A stretch of DNA of 45,835 bases from Candidatus Poribacteria bacterium (GTDB lineage Bacteria > Poribacteria > WGA-4E > WGA-3G), in assembly GCA_028820845.1 (NCBI GenBank), contig JAPPII010000112.1, positions 1 through 45,835 of the forward strand, written 5' to 3'. Position 1 is the stretch's first letter, and every line of letters starts with the position of its first letter. The position numbers and the translations under genes are program-made. Under the pieces are notes generated by a model. The model ran no database searches, was not told where the DNA came from, and worked only from the letters and a program-made list of their open reading frames with translations. Shown here piece by piece: positions 7,514 through 16,265 of this stretch.

Positions 7514-9442
7514 CTAATACCAAACCCGATACACCGGTATCTCGAACACGGCACCCACTAAACTCCAAAACGTTCCGACCAGAAAATCGCCCAGAATCAC
7601 ACCAACAAAGAATGGTGCTGCCTTTCGATAGAGTCGCAAGCCTCCGAATTTGAGCAGAACCGCTTTGATGACCCAACTCACACAGACCGCACTCCAGACC
7701 CAAACCATGCCCGCAGATAAGCCGAGTGCGTAACCCGCCGGATGAAAAGGAAACCAGATAAACTGTCTTCTCAGAAACATTAATCCCAACGTGAACAGCG
7801 ATGCAAACGCCGAGAAACTTAATCCTGTGCTATCTGTAGCATGCGATTGTTGCAACCACGGCAGCAGCAAACGTTCAAAGGTCTCAAAGCCTATACCGAT
7901 AATATAACCTTCAGTTCGCGCCGCACCGTGTTGATAGATGAGATGCAAATACGCCCAGAACGAAGCAGGGATCGCGACCAATAGCGCAACGATCATCGCA
8001 ATCGCCATCTTTTTCTGTGAAACCGAGGCGCGCTCCGAGATTTTGAATCCCTCTAACTGACTCGGCATCGGGTGCGAGACGTTATCCCGAACATAAGGAT
8101 ACAAAAAAGAGAAAAGCGTCAAGTTCGCTGCACCAATCCGTCGCACGCCTAAAACTGAGACCAGCATCAGGGGTGGATGTGTCCAAATCACTTCATGATA
8201 AGGTACACCAACCGCCGCCCTCGCATAAGTTATGGCAATTGACATAAGGAAGTAGAGACACAGAAAGGCAAGAAGAATCCCAACAGACATACCCGCCTGT
8301 TGAAAAATAAAAACCAGAATCGCTGTGCCTACCAAGATGCCGAGCAGGGCAGTCCGATACTGGAAAGGTTCGTTTGTGGGAGTTGAAGGTTTTAAAGCCG
8401 TAGAAAACACTGTTTTGAGGTGCTTGCGACTGACCCATAAGATTAAGATACCGAGCGTCAACCACGCACCAACCCCTTGTTGGTTGTAATAAGGAAACCC
8501 CGGTAGCGATTTCCACCCACCCATGCTCCCTAAAATCAACTGAAATTTTGTGAACAGAAAGAAGAACCAGACCGAAAACGAGAGGTCAAGCGGCACAAAG
8601 AACGTCAAACCGATGACCCACGGATAAAAGAAGAGTGGCAGCCATCCGATAGTGCTCCATGGTTTTGTTGTAAAAATTTTCGCACCGAAGTCGGGGATTT
8701 TAAGAGGGATACCGGGAACAGGTGGATAGAGAGAATGAAGCCCGTTAAGGAGTTCTACTGCTGCACAGATGCTAATTCCAAGCCATAGCAACCGTCTTGA
8801 GAAAAAACGTGGGGTCGTCATCTCTATCGGGAGTTGTGCAATCGGATAACTGAGGCGTTCCCGTTCACTCCACTGTACACGTTGGATGCTATTGAAGCAC
8901 ATCAAGATAAAGAAAAGAACAAATGTAACAAACGACCAAAGCAGTGTGGGACCTATCCATGCTGATAGGTGTCTTGCTGTGTATAGGGTCGAATTGCCCT
9001 CAAAGAAACCTGTGAGCGCGCCTTTATCTTGAACTGTGAACCAAGATGGAATATATCTGTGGAACAGCGTTGCGTATTCGTTTTCAAAGGTAGCGAACCA
9101 GAACGGATGCGCCAGAATCCCCAAGATAAAGTCCATCGGGTTGTGTCCAGAGACGACACACAGCATAACCAACATCTGATAGACCAAGAGAAGTTGGGCA
9201 CGACTCAAAGCGAGTTGTGGACGGATCCGTTTTAGGAGTATGTTGAATAGTACCCCGAAAAAGAGATTGACAACCGGAGCTATGAACAGGGAAGCGTAGG
9301 CAGGATTCAGGGAGTGGTAGATACCGCTGACCAAGGCAATCCAATAGGAGTTGAGTAAAATTAGGACCACACCGATGGTGAGGGGCGGAAGAAGTGAAGT
9401 TGTTTCAGTTCCGATGTGGGGTTGATGTCTCTCTTCTGACAT
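7514..9442 (-). CDS. large multispanning membrane protein, DUF6785/DUF6784-like
   Basis: About 642 residues with roughly a dozen hydrophobic spans spread over the whole length. It resembles a family of uncharacterised integral membrane proteins common in Poribacteria and Planctomycetes. I chose the ATG at 9442 (MSEERHQPH). It is preceded by GGAAAG, whereas the longer frame from 9526 adds 28 Arg/His-rich residues with no ribosome binding site. The first span follows soon after (PPLTIGVVLILLNSYWIALV). No catalytic motif is recognised, and transport or lipid/polymer handling are only guesses. The gene ends 77 bp before the hicA start, in the same direction. Confidence 0.7.
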   Translation of the reverse strand: MSEERHQPHIGTETTSLLPPLTIGVVLILLNSYWIALVSGIYHSLNPAYASLFIAPVVNLFFGVLFNILLKRIRPQLALSRAQLLLVYQMLVMLCVVSGHNPMDFILGILAHPFWFATFENEYATLFHRYIPSWFTVQDKGALTGFFEGNSTLYTARHLSAWIGPTLLWSFVTFVLFFILMCFNSIQRVQWSERERLSYPIAQLPIEMTTPRFFSRRLLWLGISICAAVELLNGLHSLYPPVPGIPLKIPDFGAKIFTTKPWSTIGWLPLFFYPWVIGLTFFVPLDLSFSVWFFFLFTKFQLILGSMGGWKSLPGFPYYNQQGVGAWLTLGILILWVSRKHLKTVFSTALKPSTPTNEPFQYRTALLGILVGTAILVFIFQQAGMSVGILLAFLCLYFLMSIAITYARAAVGVPYHEVIWTHPPLMLVSVLGVRRIGAANLTLFSFLYPYVRDNVSHPMPSQLEGFKISERASVSQKKMAIAMIVALLVAIPASFWAYLHLIYQHGAARTEGYIIGIGFETFERLLLPWLQQSHATDSTGLSFSAFASLFTLGLMFLRRQFIWFPFHPAGYALGLSAGMVWVWSAVCVSWVIKAVLLKFGGLRLYRKAAPFFVGVILGDFLVGTFWSLVGAVFEIPVYRVWY

Positions 9443-9590
9443 GACAACTTTCCGCGCACAAGCATCACTTCTGACTGAATGGTGTTGGGGATGACCGCGT
9501 CTTAACCTAATTCGACAGTGCCCCATTTTCGCTGCTAAAATTCGTTCTTATCAGCATATACCTTAAGCGCAACCCCTTTTTCAACTCTTA

Positions 9591-9619
9591 ACTTTACCAT
9601 ATACCAGTTGAAACGTCAA
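9591..9619 (-). promoter_or_regulatory. promoter of the large membrane protein gene
   Basis: Read on the minus strand: TTGACG (9614-9619), a 17-bp spacer, then TAAAGT (9591-9596). The surrounding 40 bp closely match the hicAB promoter region. Confidence 0.45.
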
Positions 9620-9671
9620 CTAAATATTTACACACCCTATTACAAACCACTTATCATCACGGAGAATCCTG

Positions 9672-10475
9672 ATGAAAAAAGACGATGCTCAGCTGATTCA
9701 CAGTGTCCTGTCAGGTGACGATACGGCATTCAGTACCTTAGTTCAAAAGTACCAAAAGACTGTTCACGCCCTTGCGTGGCAGAAGATCGGCGATTTCCAC
9801 CATGCTGAGGAAATTACACAAGACACTTTCCTACAAGCATATCAGAAACTCGCAACGCTCAGGGATCCCGATCTTTTTGCAAGATGGCTCTGTGTCATCG
9901 CTAACCGGTTCTGCATTGATTGGCTGCGCAAGCAAAAACCTGCGATGCAATCGCTGGATGACACGCGTATGGATATGGTCGAGGAAATCTCTTATACACG
10001 TTATATAGCCGAGCAGCACGAGACAAAATCCATAGAAGATTATTGTGAAATCGTCGATACTCTTTTGCAAAAACTCCCGGAAAGAGAACGCGTGGTTATG
10101 ACACTCTACTATCTTGATGAAATGACAACCAGAGAGATTGGTCGTTTTTTGGGAATCTCGGTGAACACGATTCAAAGTTGGCTCCATCGCGCACGGAAAC
10201 GTTTACAAGGGGAAGCGTTTATCGGGACACAAGAAGCTGGTGAGGAACTTAAGCGAACGGATGTAGAATTAATTCTGAAAGATATTGTGCCTAAAATGCT
10301 GAGTACCATAGAGAAAAAGATTTACGCCGAATTCCAGGCACAACTGGGAAAAAGTATTCACGAGACAGAGATGAGCGAAGATATGATCAAACAAGTGTCC
10401 GAAAAGATGGCGAGTGATATTAGGGAAAAAATAAGGGCAGAACTTCAGAAAAAATTTGAAAAAGAATGTGTTTGA
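9672..10475 (+). CDS. ECF-type sigma-70 family sigma factor with C-terminal extension
   Basis: A 267-residue sigma factor. Region 2 covers about 20-88 (HHAEEITQDTFLQAY, then RWLCVIANRFCIDWLR). Region 4 covers about 130-180 (LPERERVVMTLYYL, then TTREIGRFLGISVNTIQSWLHRARKRL). A charged, helix-prone tail of about 85 residues follows, rich in Glu and Lys. Such tails in ECF factors can act as built-in regulatory domains. No anti-sigma gene is next to it. The ATG is preceded by CGGAG at a suitable distance. The gene stands alone between oppositely oriented neighbours. Confidence 0.9.
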   Translation: MKKDDAQLIHSVLSGDDTAFSTLVQKYQKTVHALAWQKIGDFHHAEEITQDTFLQAYQKLATLRDPDLFARWLCVIANRFCIDWLRKQKPAMQSLDDTRMDMVEEISYTRYIAEQHETKSIEDYCEIVDTLLQKLPERERVVMTLYYLDEMTTREIGRFLGISVNTIQSWLHRARKRLQGEAFIGTQEAGEELKRTDVELILKDIVPKMLSTIEKKIYAEFQAQLGKSIHETEMSEDMIKQVSEKMASDIREKIRAELQKKFEKECV

Positions 10476-10634
10476 AAAAGTATAATACATTTCAGGAAAG
10501 AAATCAATCCGTTTCTGTTTTCTGAAAATCTGCGTAATCTGTGATTCAGACAAAAAGCATATCACAACAAACACTCTTGAAAATCCTATTATCCTGCAAA
10601 TCCTGATTCAGACAATTGACAAAATTTTTACATT

Positions 10635-11663
10635 CTACCGATCCTCAATCATCTCACGAACCGGCGGTGTCTGTGGCTCTACCGGTTCCGGACGCTGACT
10701 CAACCACCACGCAAACACAACGACAAGACACGCAAGCACAATCCCACTCAGTGCCATCGGAATACCCGTCGATTTTCCATCACTCGCATCAATCTGATAT
10801 TTCGCAACAACCGCCGATGCAACTGCCACGACAGCCATCACAAGGTTGACAAGCCAAGGTACTTGAAAAAGCACCGCAATCAGCGAAACCACTGCGACAG
10901 TCAAACTCAATTGCGCAAGCGGGTGGTAAGGCGGTCCATCAAATTCCTCAGCATCGGAGGTGCCGCCATGTCTGTGAGAAGCTGGGATTGGCGCGCCCTC
11001 TTGATACGTCATCTCGATGAGCCGGATGAATTCTGCCAGCATCTTTTCCTCTTGAATCCATTCAAAGAGATCCGGGTATTCGTGACGGAGAAGGATTACA
11101 AACTCTTGACGCTGCGCACTGAAATCTGTGAATTCTTCCCAATCCCTTTCTGCCACAGTGACGTACGGCTCAGGACCGACACGGAGTTCATAACCTTGCC
11201 CGGTAACGTAGACGACACTGCCGACCCCTTCGCGTTCGGAGATGAGTAGTTCTGTTGGATCGTCAGGATCTACCTGTTGATTGTTATCTTCTTGGACAAC
11301 AGCCATATCGCGTTGTTTGAGTGCTTCCGCTGTTTCCTCGGCGCGCATTGTCATTTCGTTATCCGTAACGGCTACACCGATACGACTTACCAATTCCATA
11401 GCTTCCACTTCATGTTCGGGTGCCACGAGGAGCGCAGTTTGGCGTTCCGGCTTTAATTCGATCGGTCTACATCGGATCTGTTGCGCACTCAGGGTGGCTT
11501 GAATCAACTTCACCTCCCATTCATCATTAGTTCGGTGAATCTCAATCCACTCGTCAGTGTTACCAACGCCTTCGCCAAACAACCGAGATACTTGCCGCAG
11601 TTGTCCTTGGCTCGCTTGTCCACCCTGCGGTGAGCTGGTTGTTTTTTTTCTATCTCCATCCAT
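10635..11663 (-). CDS. DUF2007-like signal-transducing domain plus C-terminal membrane domain
   Basis: A 342-residue protein of unknown function. Residues about 37-97 (WIEIHRTNDEWEVKLIQATL, ending VEAMELVSRIG) resemble the DUF2007 putative signal-transducing domain. A middle acidic region of about 110-245 contains a YVTGQGYELRVG segment. The C-terminus has hydrophobic segments near 251-287 and 303-321 in the style of DUF4190 (HPLAQLSLTVAVVSLIAV), so it is probably anchored in the inner membrane with its soluble part in the cytoplasm. AAAGGAATT precedes the ATG. A GT4 glycosyltransferase gene lies 18 bp upstream in the same direction. Confidence 0.65.
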   Translation of the reverse strand: MDGDRKKTTSSPQGGQASQGQLRQVSRLFGEGVGNTDEWIEIHRTNDEWEVKLIQATLSAQQIRCRPIELKPERQTALLVAPEHEVEAMELVSRIGVAVTDNEMTMRAEETAEALKQRDMAVVQEDNNQQVDPDDPTELLISEREGVGSVVYVTGQGYELRVGPEPYVTVAERDWEEFTDFSAQRQEFVILLRHEYPDLFEWIQEEKMLAEFIRLIEMTYQEGAPIPASHRHGGTSDAEEFDGPPYHPLAQLSLTVAVVSLIAVLFQVPWLVNLVMAVVAVASAVVAKYQIDASDGKSTGIPMALSGIVLACLVVVFAWWLSQRPEPVEPQTPPVREMIEDR

Positions 11664-11681
11664 AATAATTCCTTTGGTGTA

Positions 11682-12857
11682 TTAAGATGCCGTTAGCAGT
11701 TCCGTATAGACTGCCTCCGTCAAAGCGGTGTTTTTTTGACTACTGAATAGCTGCACAGCACGTGTGCGAGCGGCTTCTCCCATTGTTCTCAATCTTTCTC
11801 GGTCAGTTGCAAGGGCTACTACAGCCTTCGCAATTGCTGGCGCATCTTCGGGTGGCACTAAAATTCCTGTTTCAGACGTGACGAGTTCTTTACTACCACC
11901 CAACGGCGTAGCGATCACCGGTTTACCGACCGCCATCGCCTCAATAATCGTACGCGGACAGGCTTCTGGGATAATAGATGGCACCAATACAATGTCCAGT
12001 AAACTCATTACGATACGCGTGTCCGATAGAAATCCCGTGAAGATGACGGAATCTTCAACACCCAAATCCGCAACCTCCCGTTTGAGGGAATCCATATAAT
12101 CAACGTCTTTTTGGAAATAGGGACCCCCGACAATCAGGAGCTTAATAGGCGTTTTTCCCTTAAGTTCCGCCATCGCGCGGACTAAGAAATGAATACCTTT
12201 TTCGGGTGTAATCCGAGTCACGACCCCGGCGAGTAATGACGCGTCAGCGGCATCGGGAAAAAGTTCTCTCCGAAGGGTTTCTACCTCCTCTGGCGATGCC
12301 TGAAAAGCGTCTAAATCTACACCGTTATAGATTAATGTCTGCTTTGCCGTAGGCGCAAAGTCCCAACGCGTCGCCTCTGACACCAGAATCACGCGTTGGA
12401 GAAGCCTTTCGCAGAGTCGGTCTAAAATGCCATACGAGGTTGCATAACGTTTGTGCATCAGGATCGGAATGCGATTTATCCTTGCAACAATCCCGCCGAG
12501 GAGTGCCACTGAAAGTGAGTTTGCGTGTATAAGATCTATCGCGTGTCGTTTTACGGCTCGGTGGAGTTGAAGGACGACCTGGAATTGCTGAAAGTCTGCC
12601 AACAGATCACGAAATGTAAACCGTTTCACCTTATCCGTTTTATTGTGCGCCGCGGGTAGAGACAGTGGAACGATCTTCGCTTCTGTCTTTGCGACTTCCG
12701 CTGCGAAAGCACTATCACCGAGACATCCGACAAAAGGGGTCCAGTGATTCCTATCTAAGAGGCTTAGCAGCAGTAGAAGACTCCGTTGACCGCCGCCGAT
12801 ACCTGAACCGCTATCGAGGTATAGGATGTTGGATTTCGATGTGTCGGATATTTTCAT
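11682..12857 (-). CDS. glycosyltransferase family 4 protein
   Basis: A 391-residue GT-B fold retaining glycosyltransferase. The N-terminal domain has the glycine-rich acceptor loop GIGGGQRSL (19-27). The C-terminal domain begins near 208 (GVVTRITPEKGIHFLVRAM). The EX7E motif is Glu298 and Glu306 (PEACPRTIIEAMAVGKPVIA), contacting the sugar-nucleotide donor. It probably adds a hexose to a cell-envelope polysaccharide or lipid. Its start lies 47 bp inside tsaE, with no clear ribosome binding site, suggesting coupling to tsaE translation or a later start. Confidence 0.88.
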   Translation of the reverse strand: MKISDTSKSNILYLDSGSGIGGGQRSLLLLLSLLDRNHWTPFVGCLGDSAFAAEVAKTEAKIVPLSLPAAHNKTDKVKRFTFRDLLADFQQFQVVLQLHRAVKRHAIDLIHANSLSVALLGGIVARINRIPILMHKRYATSYGILDRLCERLLQRVILVSEATRWDFAPTAKQTLIYNGVDLDAFQASPEEVETLRRELFPDAADASLLAGVVTRITPEKGIHFLVRAMAELKGKTPIKLLIVGGPYFQKDVDYMDSLKREVADLGVEDSVIFTGFLSDTRIVMSLLDIVLVPSIIPEACPRTIIEAMAVGKPVIATPLGGSKELVTSETGILVPPEDAPAIAKAVVALATDRERLRTMGEAARTRAVQLFSSQKNTALTEAVYTELLTAS

Positions 12858-13338
12858 CTACAGGACTCTGTGATATTGACGCGTCTGCTTCGTTATAGTT
12901 ATCTGAGATGTTTGTCTCTTCAACCGTTATGTGAATCTTTATACAGGTATCAGGCAAGGCATCTGCCATCCGCTCTGCCCATTCAATGATACAAATCCCG
13001 TCGCCTTCTACATATTCGCTGAGTCCGAGTTCAGCAATCTCTTCGCTGTTTTCAAGTCGGTACAGATCAATGTGGTAGATCGGCACCGTTCCATTATATT
13101 CGTTAATCAGGATATACGAGGGGCTGCTGACAATCTCGTTGGGTGCGATACCTACACCCCGCGCGATGCCTTGGGTTAAACAGGTCTTGCCAGTTCCGAG
13201 GTCACCAATAAGTGCGATGACATCTCCTTGTTTGAGCGTTTGACCGAGTTTCTCACCGAGTGCTTGTGTCTCACGAGGACTTTCTGTTGTAAAGATTTCG
13301 TTTCTATTTTCCATCTGTTGTTTAAGTTCCAGCCGCAC
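12811..13338 (-). CDS. tsaE: tRNA threonylcarbamoyladenosine biosynthesis ATPase TsaE
   Basis: The P-loop ATPase of the t6A complex, acting with TsaB and TsaD on tRNAs that read ANN codons. Walker A is GDLGTGKT (45-52). VSSPSY (70-75), HIDLYR (89-94) and IIEW (117-120) are family hallmarks. The frame from 13338 has AGGAAG about 10 bp upstream inside the ABC gene. A second start, MENRNE at 13314, would avoid the 17-bp overlap but has a weaker site. The C-terminal 30 residues are polar and overlap the next gene. tsaB is 14 kb away in this window; tsaD is not present. Confidence 0.92.
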   Translation of the reverse strand: MRLELKQQMENRNEIFTTESPRETQALGEKLGQTLKQGDVIALIGDLGTGKTCLTQGIARGVGIAPNEIVSSPSYILINEYNGTVPIYHIDLYRLENSEEIAELGLSEYVEGDGICIIEWAERMADALPDTCIKIHITVEETNISDNYNEADASISQSPVDENIRHIEIQHPIPR

Positions 13339-14923
13339 ATCTTAAGATGTCTTCCTGCGTTAGATTCTCGTTGGTAAATTCACCCATAATTTTGCCTTCA
13401 TGTAGCACCAGAACCCGGTCGCTCATGCCTAAAATCTCCGGTAATTCAGACGATACGAACACAATCGCAACATCCTCTCGCGCCAGTTGCGCCATGAGTG
13501 CGTGGATTTCCGTTTTCGCACCAACATCAATACCGCGAGTCGGTTCATCAAGAAACAACACTTTTGGATGCGTCATCAGCCATTTCCCCAGAACCACTTT
13601 CTGTTGATTTCCGCCACTCAGGTGGTTCACGGGAACATCAAGTGAGGTCGTCTTAATCTGAAGAGAATCCACATAACGTCCACTTTTTTCAGATGCCACA
13701 TCGTCATCAATTATACCGTGCGATACAATATCCGACGAGGCATTGAGACTCGCGAGCGTCATGTTGCGGACAACATCTACATCCAGAAGTAGTCCGTAAC
13801 GCTTCCTGTCCTCACTGACCAGTCCCAACCCATGCGCTATCGCCTGATGTGGCGCGTGGATTTCGACGGGTGTGCCGTCTATAAGAACTTTACCCTCCCA
13901 TTTCCCAGAATAAGCCCCGAAAATAGTGCTAATCAGTTCTGTTCTACCAGCACCCATCAAACCTGCAATGCCGAGGATTTCCCCGCGCCGCACCTCAAAA
14001 CTAACGTCTTCCAGCTGCGGCGGTTCCGAAGGGTAAGTGCTTAAGTTTTCTATTCGGAGTGCTACTTCTTGATTCGATGCATCTTCAGAAGTCGGGCGGG
14101 CGTGTCGTTTCGGAAAGAGTGTGGTTAGTTCCCTACCGACCATTTCTGAAATGAGTAATTCTTCCGTGCATTCGCGAGATTCAACAGCGTGCGTGGCTAC
14201 CGTTTTGCCATCCCGTAACACCGTCACCCGATCAGCACTTTGAAAAATCTCCTTAAGTTTGTGGGTAATGTAAATACACGCCACACCTTTTTCCCGGAGT
14301 TGCATCAAAATACGCCGGAGAATCTCCACTTCGCTTTCCGTCAAGGCAGCCGTCGGTTCATCAAGCACCAGTAGGGGCAGGGTTTCCCTGCCCGTTGCCT
14401 CTGCCCGTAGGAAACCATCGGGTTGGGAGACCCAACCCCTACTACGTTCTAAGGCTTTTGCTATCTCTACGAGTTGTTGCTGACCGATACCGAGTTCATA
14501 AACCGGACGATCTAAGGGGAGTGTCAACCCGAATTGCGACAAAAGTTGTCCAGCGTCGTGATAAAGCCGTTGTTTGTCGATAATGCCAAATCGCTCAGGT
14601 TCCTTACCGAGATAGATGTTCTCGGCAACCGTCATCTCTGGAATGAGTGCCAATTCCTGATGAATAACAGCGATTCCAGCGCGTTCTGCGTCACGCACAG
14701 TGTGAAATTGCTGTTTGAGCCCATCAATACGTAGCTGTCCATCATAAGTTCCGAAGGGATAGACACCCCCGAGGATCTTAATCAGTGTTGATTTACCCGC
14801 ACCATTTTCTCCACAGAGGGCGTGGATTTCGCCACGATTTATTTCAAAAGAGACAGCGTCTAAAGCGCGCACACCCGGGAAGTCTTTGGTAATCGCCTGC
14901 ATGTGGAGAAGTGGGGCTATCAC
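13322..14923 (-). CDS. sugar ABC transporter ATP-binding protein (RbsA/XylG/MglA type) with in-frame repeat insertion
   Basis: A tandem-ATPase subunit of a CUT2-class sugar importer, 533 residues. The first domain has Walker A GENGAGKST (38-46), signature ELGIGQQQLVEIAKAL (143-158) and Walker B LLVLDEPTAAL (184-194). The second has GLMGAGRTE, LSGGNQQKVVLGKWL and LFLDEPTRGID. About 22-25 residues at 161-183 (GWVSQPDGFLRAEATGRE and flanks) sit between the signature and Walker B of domain one. Relatives have only a few residues there. The extra DNA is a palindromic repeat. No permease or binding-protein gene adjoins it; tsaE follows with a 17-bp overlap. The repeat may impair or be tolerated by the protein. 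Confidence 0.9.
   Translation of the reverse strand: MIAPLLHMQAITKDFPGVRALDAVSFEINRGEIHALCGENGAGKSTLIKILGGVYPFGTYDGQLRIDGLKQQFHTVRDAERAGIAVIHQELALIPEMTVAENIYLGKEPERFGIIDKQRLYHDAGQLLSQFGLTLPLDRPVYELGIGQQQLVEIAKALERSRGWVSQPDGFLRAEATGRETLPLLVLDEPTAALTESEVEILRRILMQLREKGVACIYITHKLKEIFQSADRVTVLRDGKTVATHAVESRECTEELLISEMVGRELTTLFPKRHARPTSEDASNQEVALRIENLSTYPSEPPQLEDVSFEVRRGEILGIAGLMGAGRTELISTIFGAYSGKWEGKVLIDGTPVEIHAPHQAIAHGLGLVSEDRKRYGLLLDVDVVRNMTLASLNASSDIVSHGIIDDDVASEKSGRYVDSLQIKTTSLDVPVNHLSGGNQQKVVLGKWLMTHPKVLFLDEPTRGIDVGAKTEIHALMAQLAREDVAIVFVSSELPEILGMSDRVLVLHEGKIMGEFTNENLTQEDILRCAAGT
14370..14444. repeat. paired-hairpin repeat inserted in frame within the ABC ATPase gene
   Basis: Two perfect 8-bp stems with 3-nt loops, GGGCAGGG-ttt-CCCTGCCC (14375-14393) and GGGTTGGG-aga-CCCAACCC (14420-14438). 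They are enclosed by AGTAGGGG (14370-14377) and CCCCTACT (14436-14443). The block adds about 25 codons without a stop or frame change. Confidence 0.8.
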
Positions 14924-15234
14924 GGTTCGTCAGTCCTTTGGTACGCAATTTTCTGTTATTATAGCAGCCTTAGCAGTAGAAATCAAGTTTTTCATTGGAA
15001 TCAGAATTGTATTTTAACGGGGATTTTCACGGAGGTTTCACGGAGCTGTTTGGGAACCCTTGATTTCACTGGGTTTCTGAACTTAGAATTGTGCGTTCTC
15101 CGTGAAAGTGGTTTTTAGTTATATTTTATTTAACGAATAGATGTTTTTATAATAGTTGTTGGCTGTTAGGACCGCTGGCAAGGTTTCCTAACCTCGCCAG
15201 CAAGAATGCGACATAAGTTCTATAAAAAATTAAC
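14924..15234. repeat. intergenic region with CACGGAG repeats and a GCTGGC hairpin
   Basis: No gene is seen. TTTCACGGAG occurs twice (15025-15034, 15036-15045), and its complement CTCCGTGAAA at 15098-15107 is followed by GTTTTTAG, so long-range pairing or termination is possible. A 12-bp hairpin GCTGGCAAGGTT-tcct-AACCTCGCCAGC with one mismatch lies at 15174-15201. A degenerate copy of the latter recurs at about 16203-16228, on the other side of the next gene. Confidence 0.6.
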
Positions 15235-15263
15235 TTGATTTTTTTTATTAAATATGTTATCAT
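15235..15263 (+). promoter_or_regulatory. sigma-70 promoter of the 15329 gene
   Basis: TTGATT (15235-15240), a 17-bp AT-rich spacer, TATCAT (15258-15263). The AT-rich surroundings suit a strong promoter. Ribosome binding site GGGAGG is at 15317-15322, before the ATG at 15329. Confidence 0.55.
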
Positions 15264-15328
15264 ATATATTGTAGTAACAACTTTTTTCAAAAAATATAAA
15301 CCCCTAAAGTCGCTTCTGGGAGGATGTC

Positions 15329-16174
15329 ATGGCTGAAGAAAAAAAGGACGAAATGGTTCCAGTTACTGCCGAATACGAGGTCGTTGATCAGGTGGATGAT
15401 CAGGCTATTATTGAGTTGATGACAGGTCAGACGATTCAGGATTACGTCTATTCTTTTAAACAAGGTGGACGTACGGTGGAAGGGTTGACGTTAGCTGGTA
15501 TTAACGAGGCTGCCAACCGCCGCGGCGGCATCCAGATCGAAGAGGTCAAATACGAAGAACGCGATCACTCTTGGATTGCGACCGCCAAAGCAGTTGATAC
15601 AATTACCGGTTCGTCTCGCTATGGGGCGTATGAGCAACCGAAAATGGCTGGGAGTCGGCAGGATCCATTCGCTTTCACCAAAGCAATCCATAAAGCGCAA
15701 CGTAATGCAATAAAACAATTGATACCTGTTCCGGTTATCCGTGAGGTGTTAAACTTTTATCTCCATCGGAAGACCCACAACGCGAATGCAGCACCACAAC
15801 CGCAATTGCCACAGACGGGGGGTAATATTGCCAATGCCCAAAAAGCCGCTTTCGCTATCGCAAACAATCTCGCAGCTCCCCTTGAAAAGAAAGGCGTTAC
15901 GAAAGAAGATCTCTGGAACTACATCAAACGTAAATACAGTGTAGAGTCCCGGAACGACATGACCGAGATGCAATGGACGCAGCTCTCCGCTGAACTCAAA
16001 GCCGCGGAAACATCGTCCAAATTGCTCGATGAACTCTGTGAGCGGATTAAGCAACTAACCGCAGCTTCTCAAGAGAGTGAAGTCCCAACCGCGGAGGAGT
16101 CCGCAGACTCAGGAAACGCAGCTCCCAGTGGCACGCAGCCGGAAACCGCACAGGCACAAGAAGATCCTTTTTAG
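15329..16174 (+). CDS. hypothetical protein resembling phage single-strand annealing proteins
   Basis: A 281-residue soluble protein I cannot name firmly. Residues about 48-145 have a mixed alpha/beta core with GLTLAGINEAANRRGG and DPFAFTKAIHKAQRNAIKQL followed by IP. Conserved stretches of that kind (KAQRNA, then LIP) recall single-strand annealing or Rad52-like proteins of phages and archaeal viruses. Residues about 170-220 (AFAIANNLAAPLEKKG, then TEMQWTQLSAELKAAE) look like the small helical C-terminal module of such proteins. The last 40 residues are acidic and low complexity, ending in DPF, which could be a protein-docking tail as in SSB. It has a good promoter and ribosome binding site, and no phage genes adjoin it. 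Confidence 0.5.
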   Translation: MAEEKKDEMVPVTAEYEVVDQVDDQAIIELMTGQTIQDYVYSFKQGGRTVEGLTLAGINEAANRRGGIQIEEVKYEERDHSWIATAKAVDTITGSSRYGAYEQPKMAGSRQDPFAFTKAIHKAQRNAIKQLIPVPVIREVLNFYLHRKTHNANAAPQPQLPQTGGNIANAQKAAFAIANNLAAPLEKKGVTKEDLWNYIKRKYSVESRNDMTEMQWTQLSAELKAAETSSKLLDELCERIKQLTAASQESEVPTAEESADSGNAAPSGTQPETAQAQEDPF

Positions 16175-16199
16175 TCCATTCCGTTGACTCGTGATAACC

Positions 16200-16260
16200 G
16201 CTGCTGACGAGGTTTCCTAATCTCGCCGACTCACCCAAAAAGCGATTATTCGGGGTGAGG
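16200..16260 (+). promoter_or_regulatory. repeat copy and hairpin overlapping the ribosome binding site
   Basis: A degenerate copy of the GAGGTTTCCTAA hairpin repeat lies at about 16203-16228. CTCACCC (16230-16236) can pair with GGGTGAG (16253-16259), which contains most of the ribosome binding site GTGAGG of the gene starting at 16266. Folding would hide that site. Confidence 0.4.
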
Positions 16261-16265
16261 CAATT

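Noticed and set aside
15329-16174. Prophage around the annealing-protein-like gene
   Set aside because: No integrase, capsid, terminase or lysis genes are present on either side.
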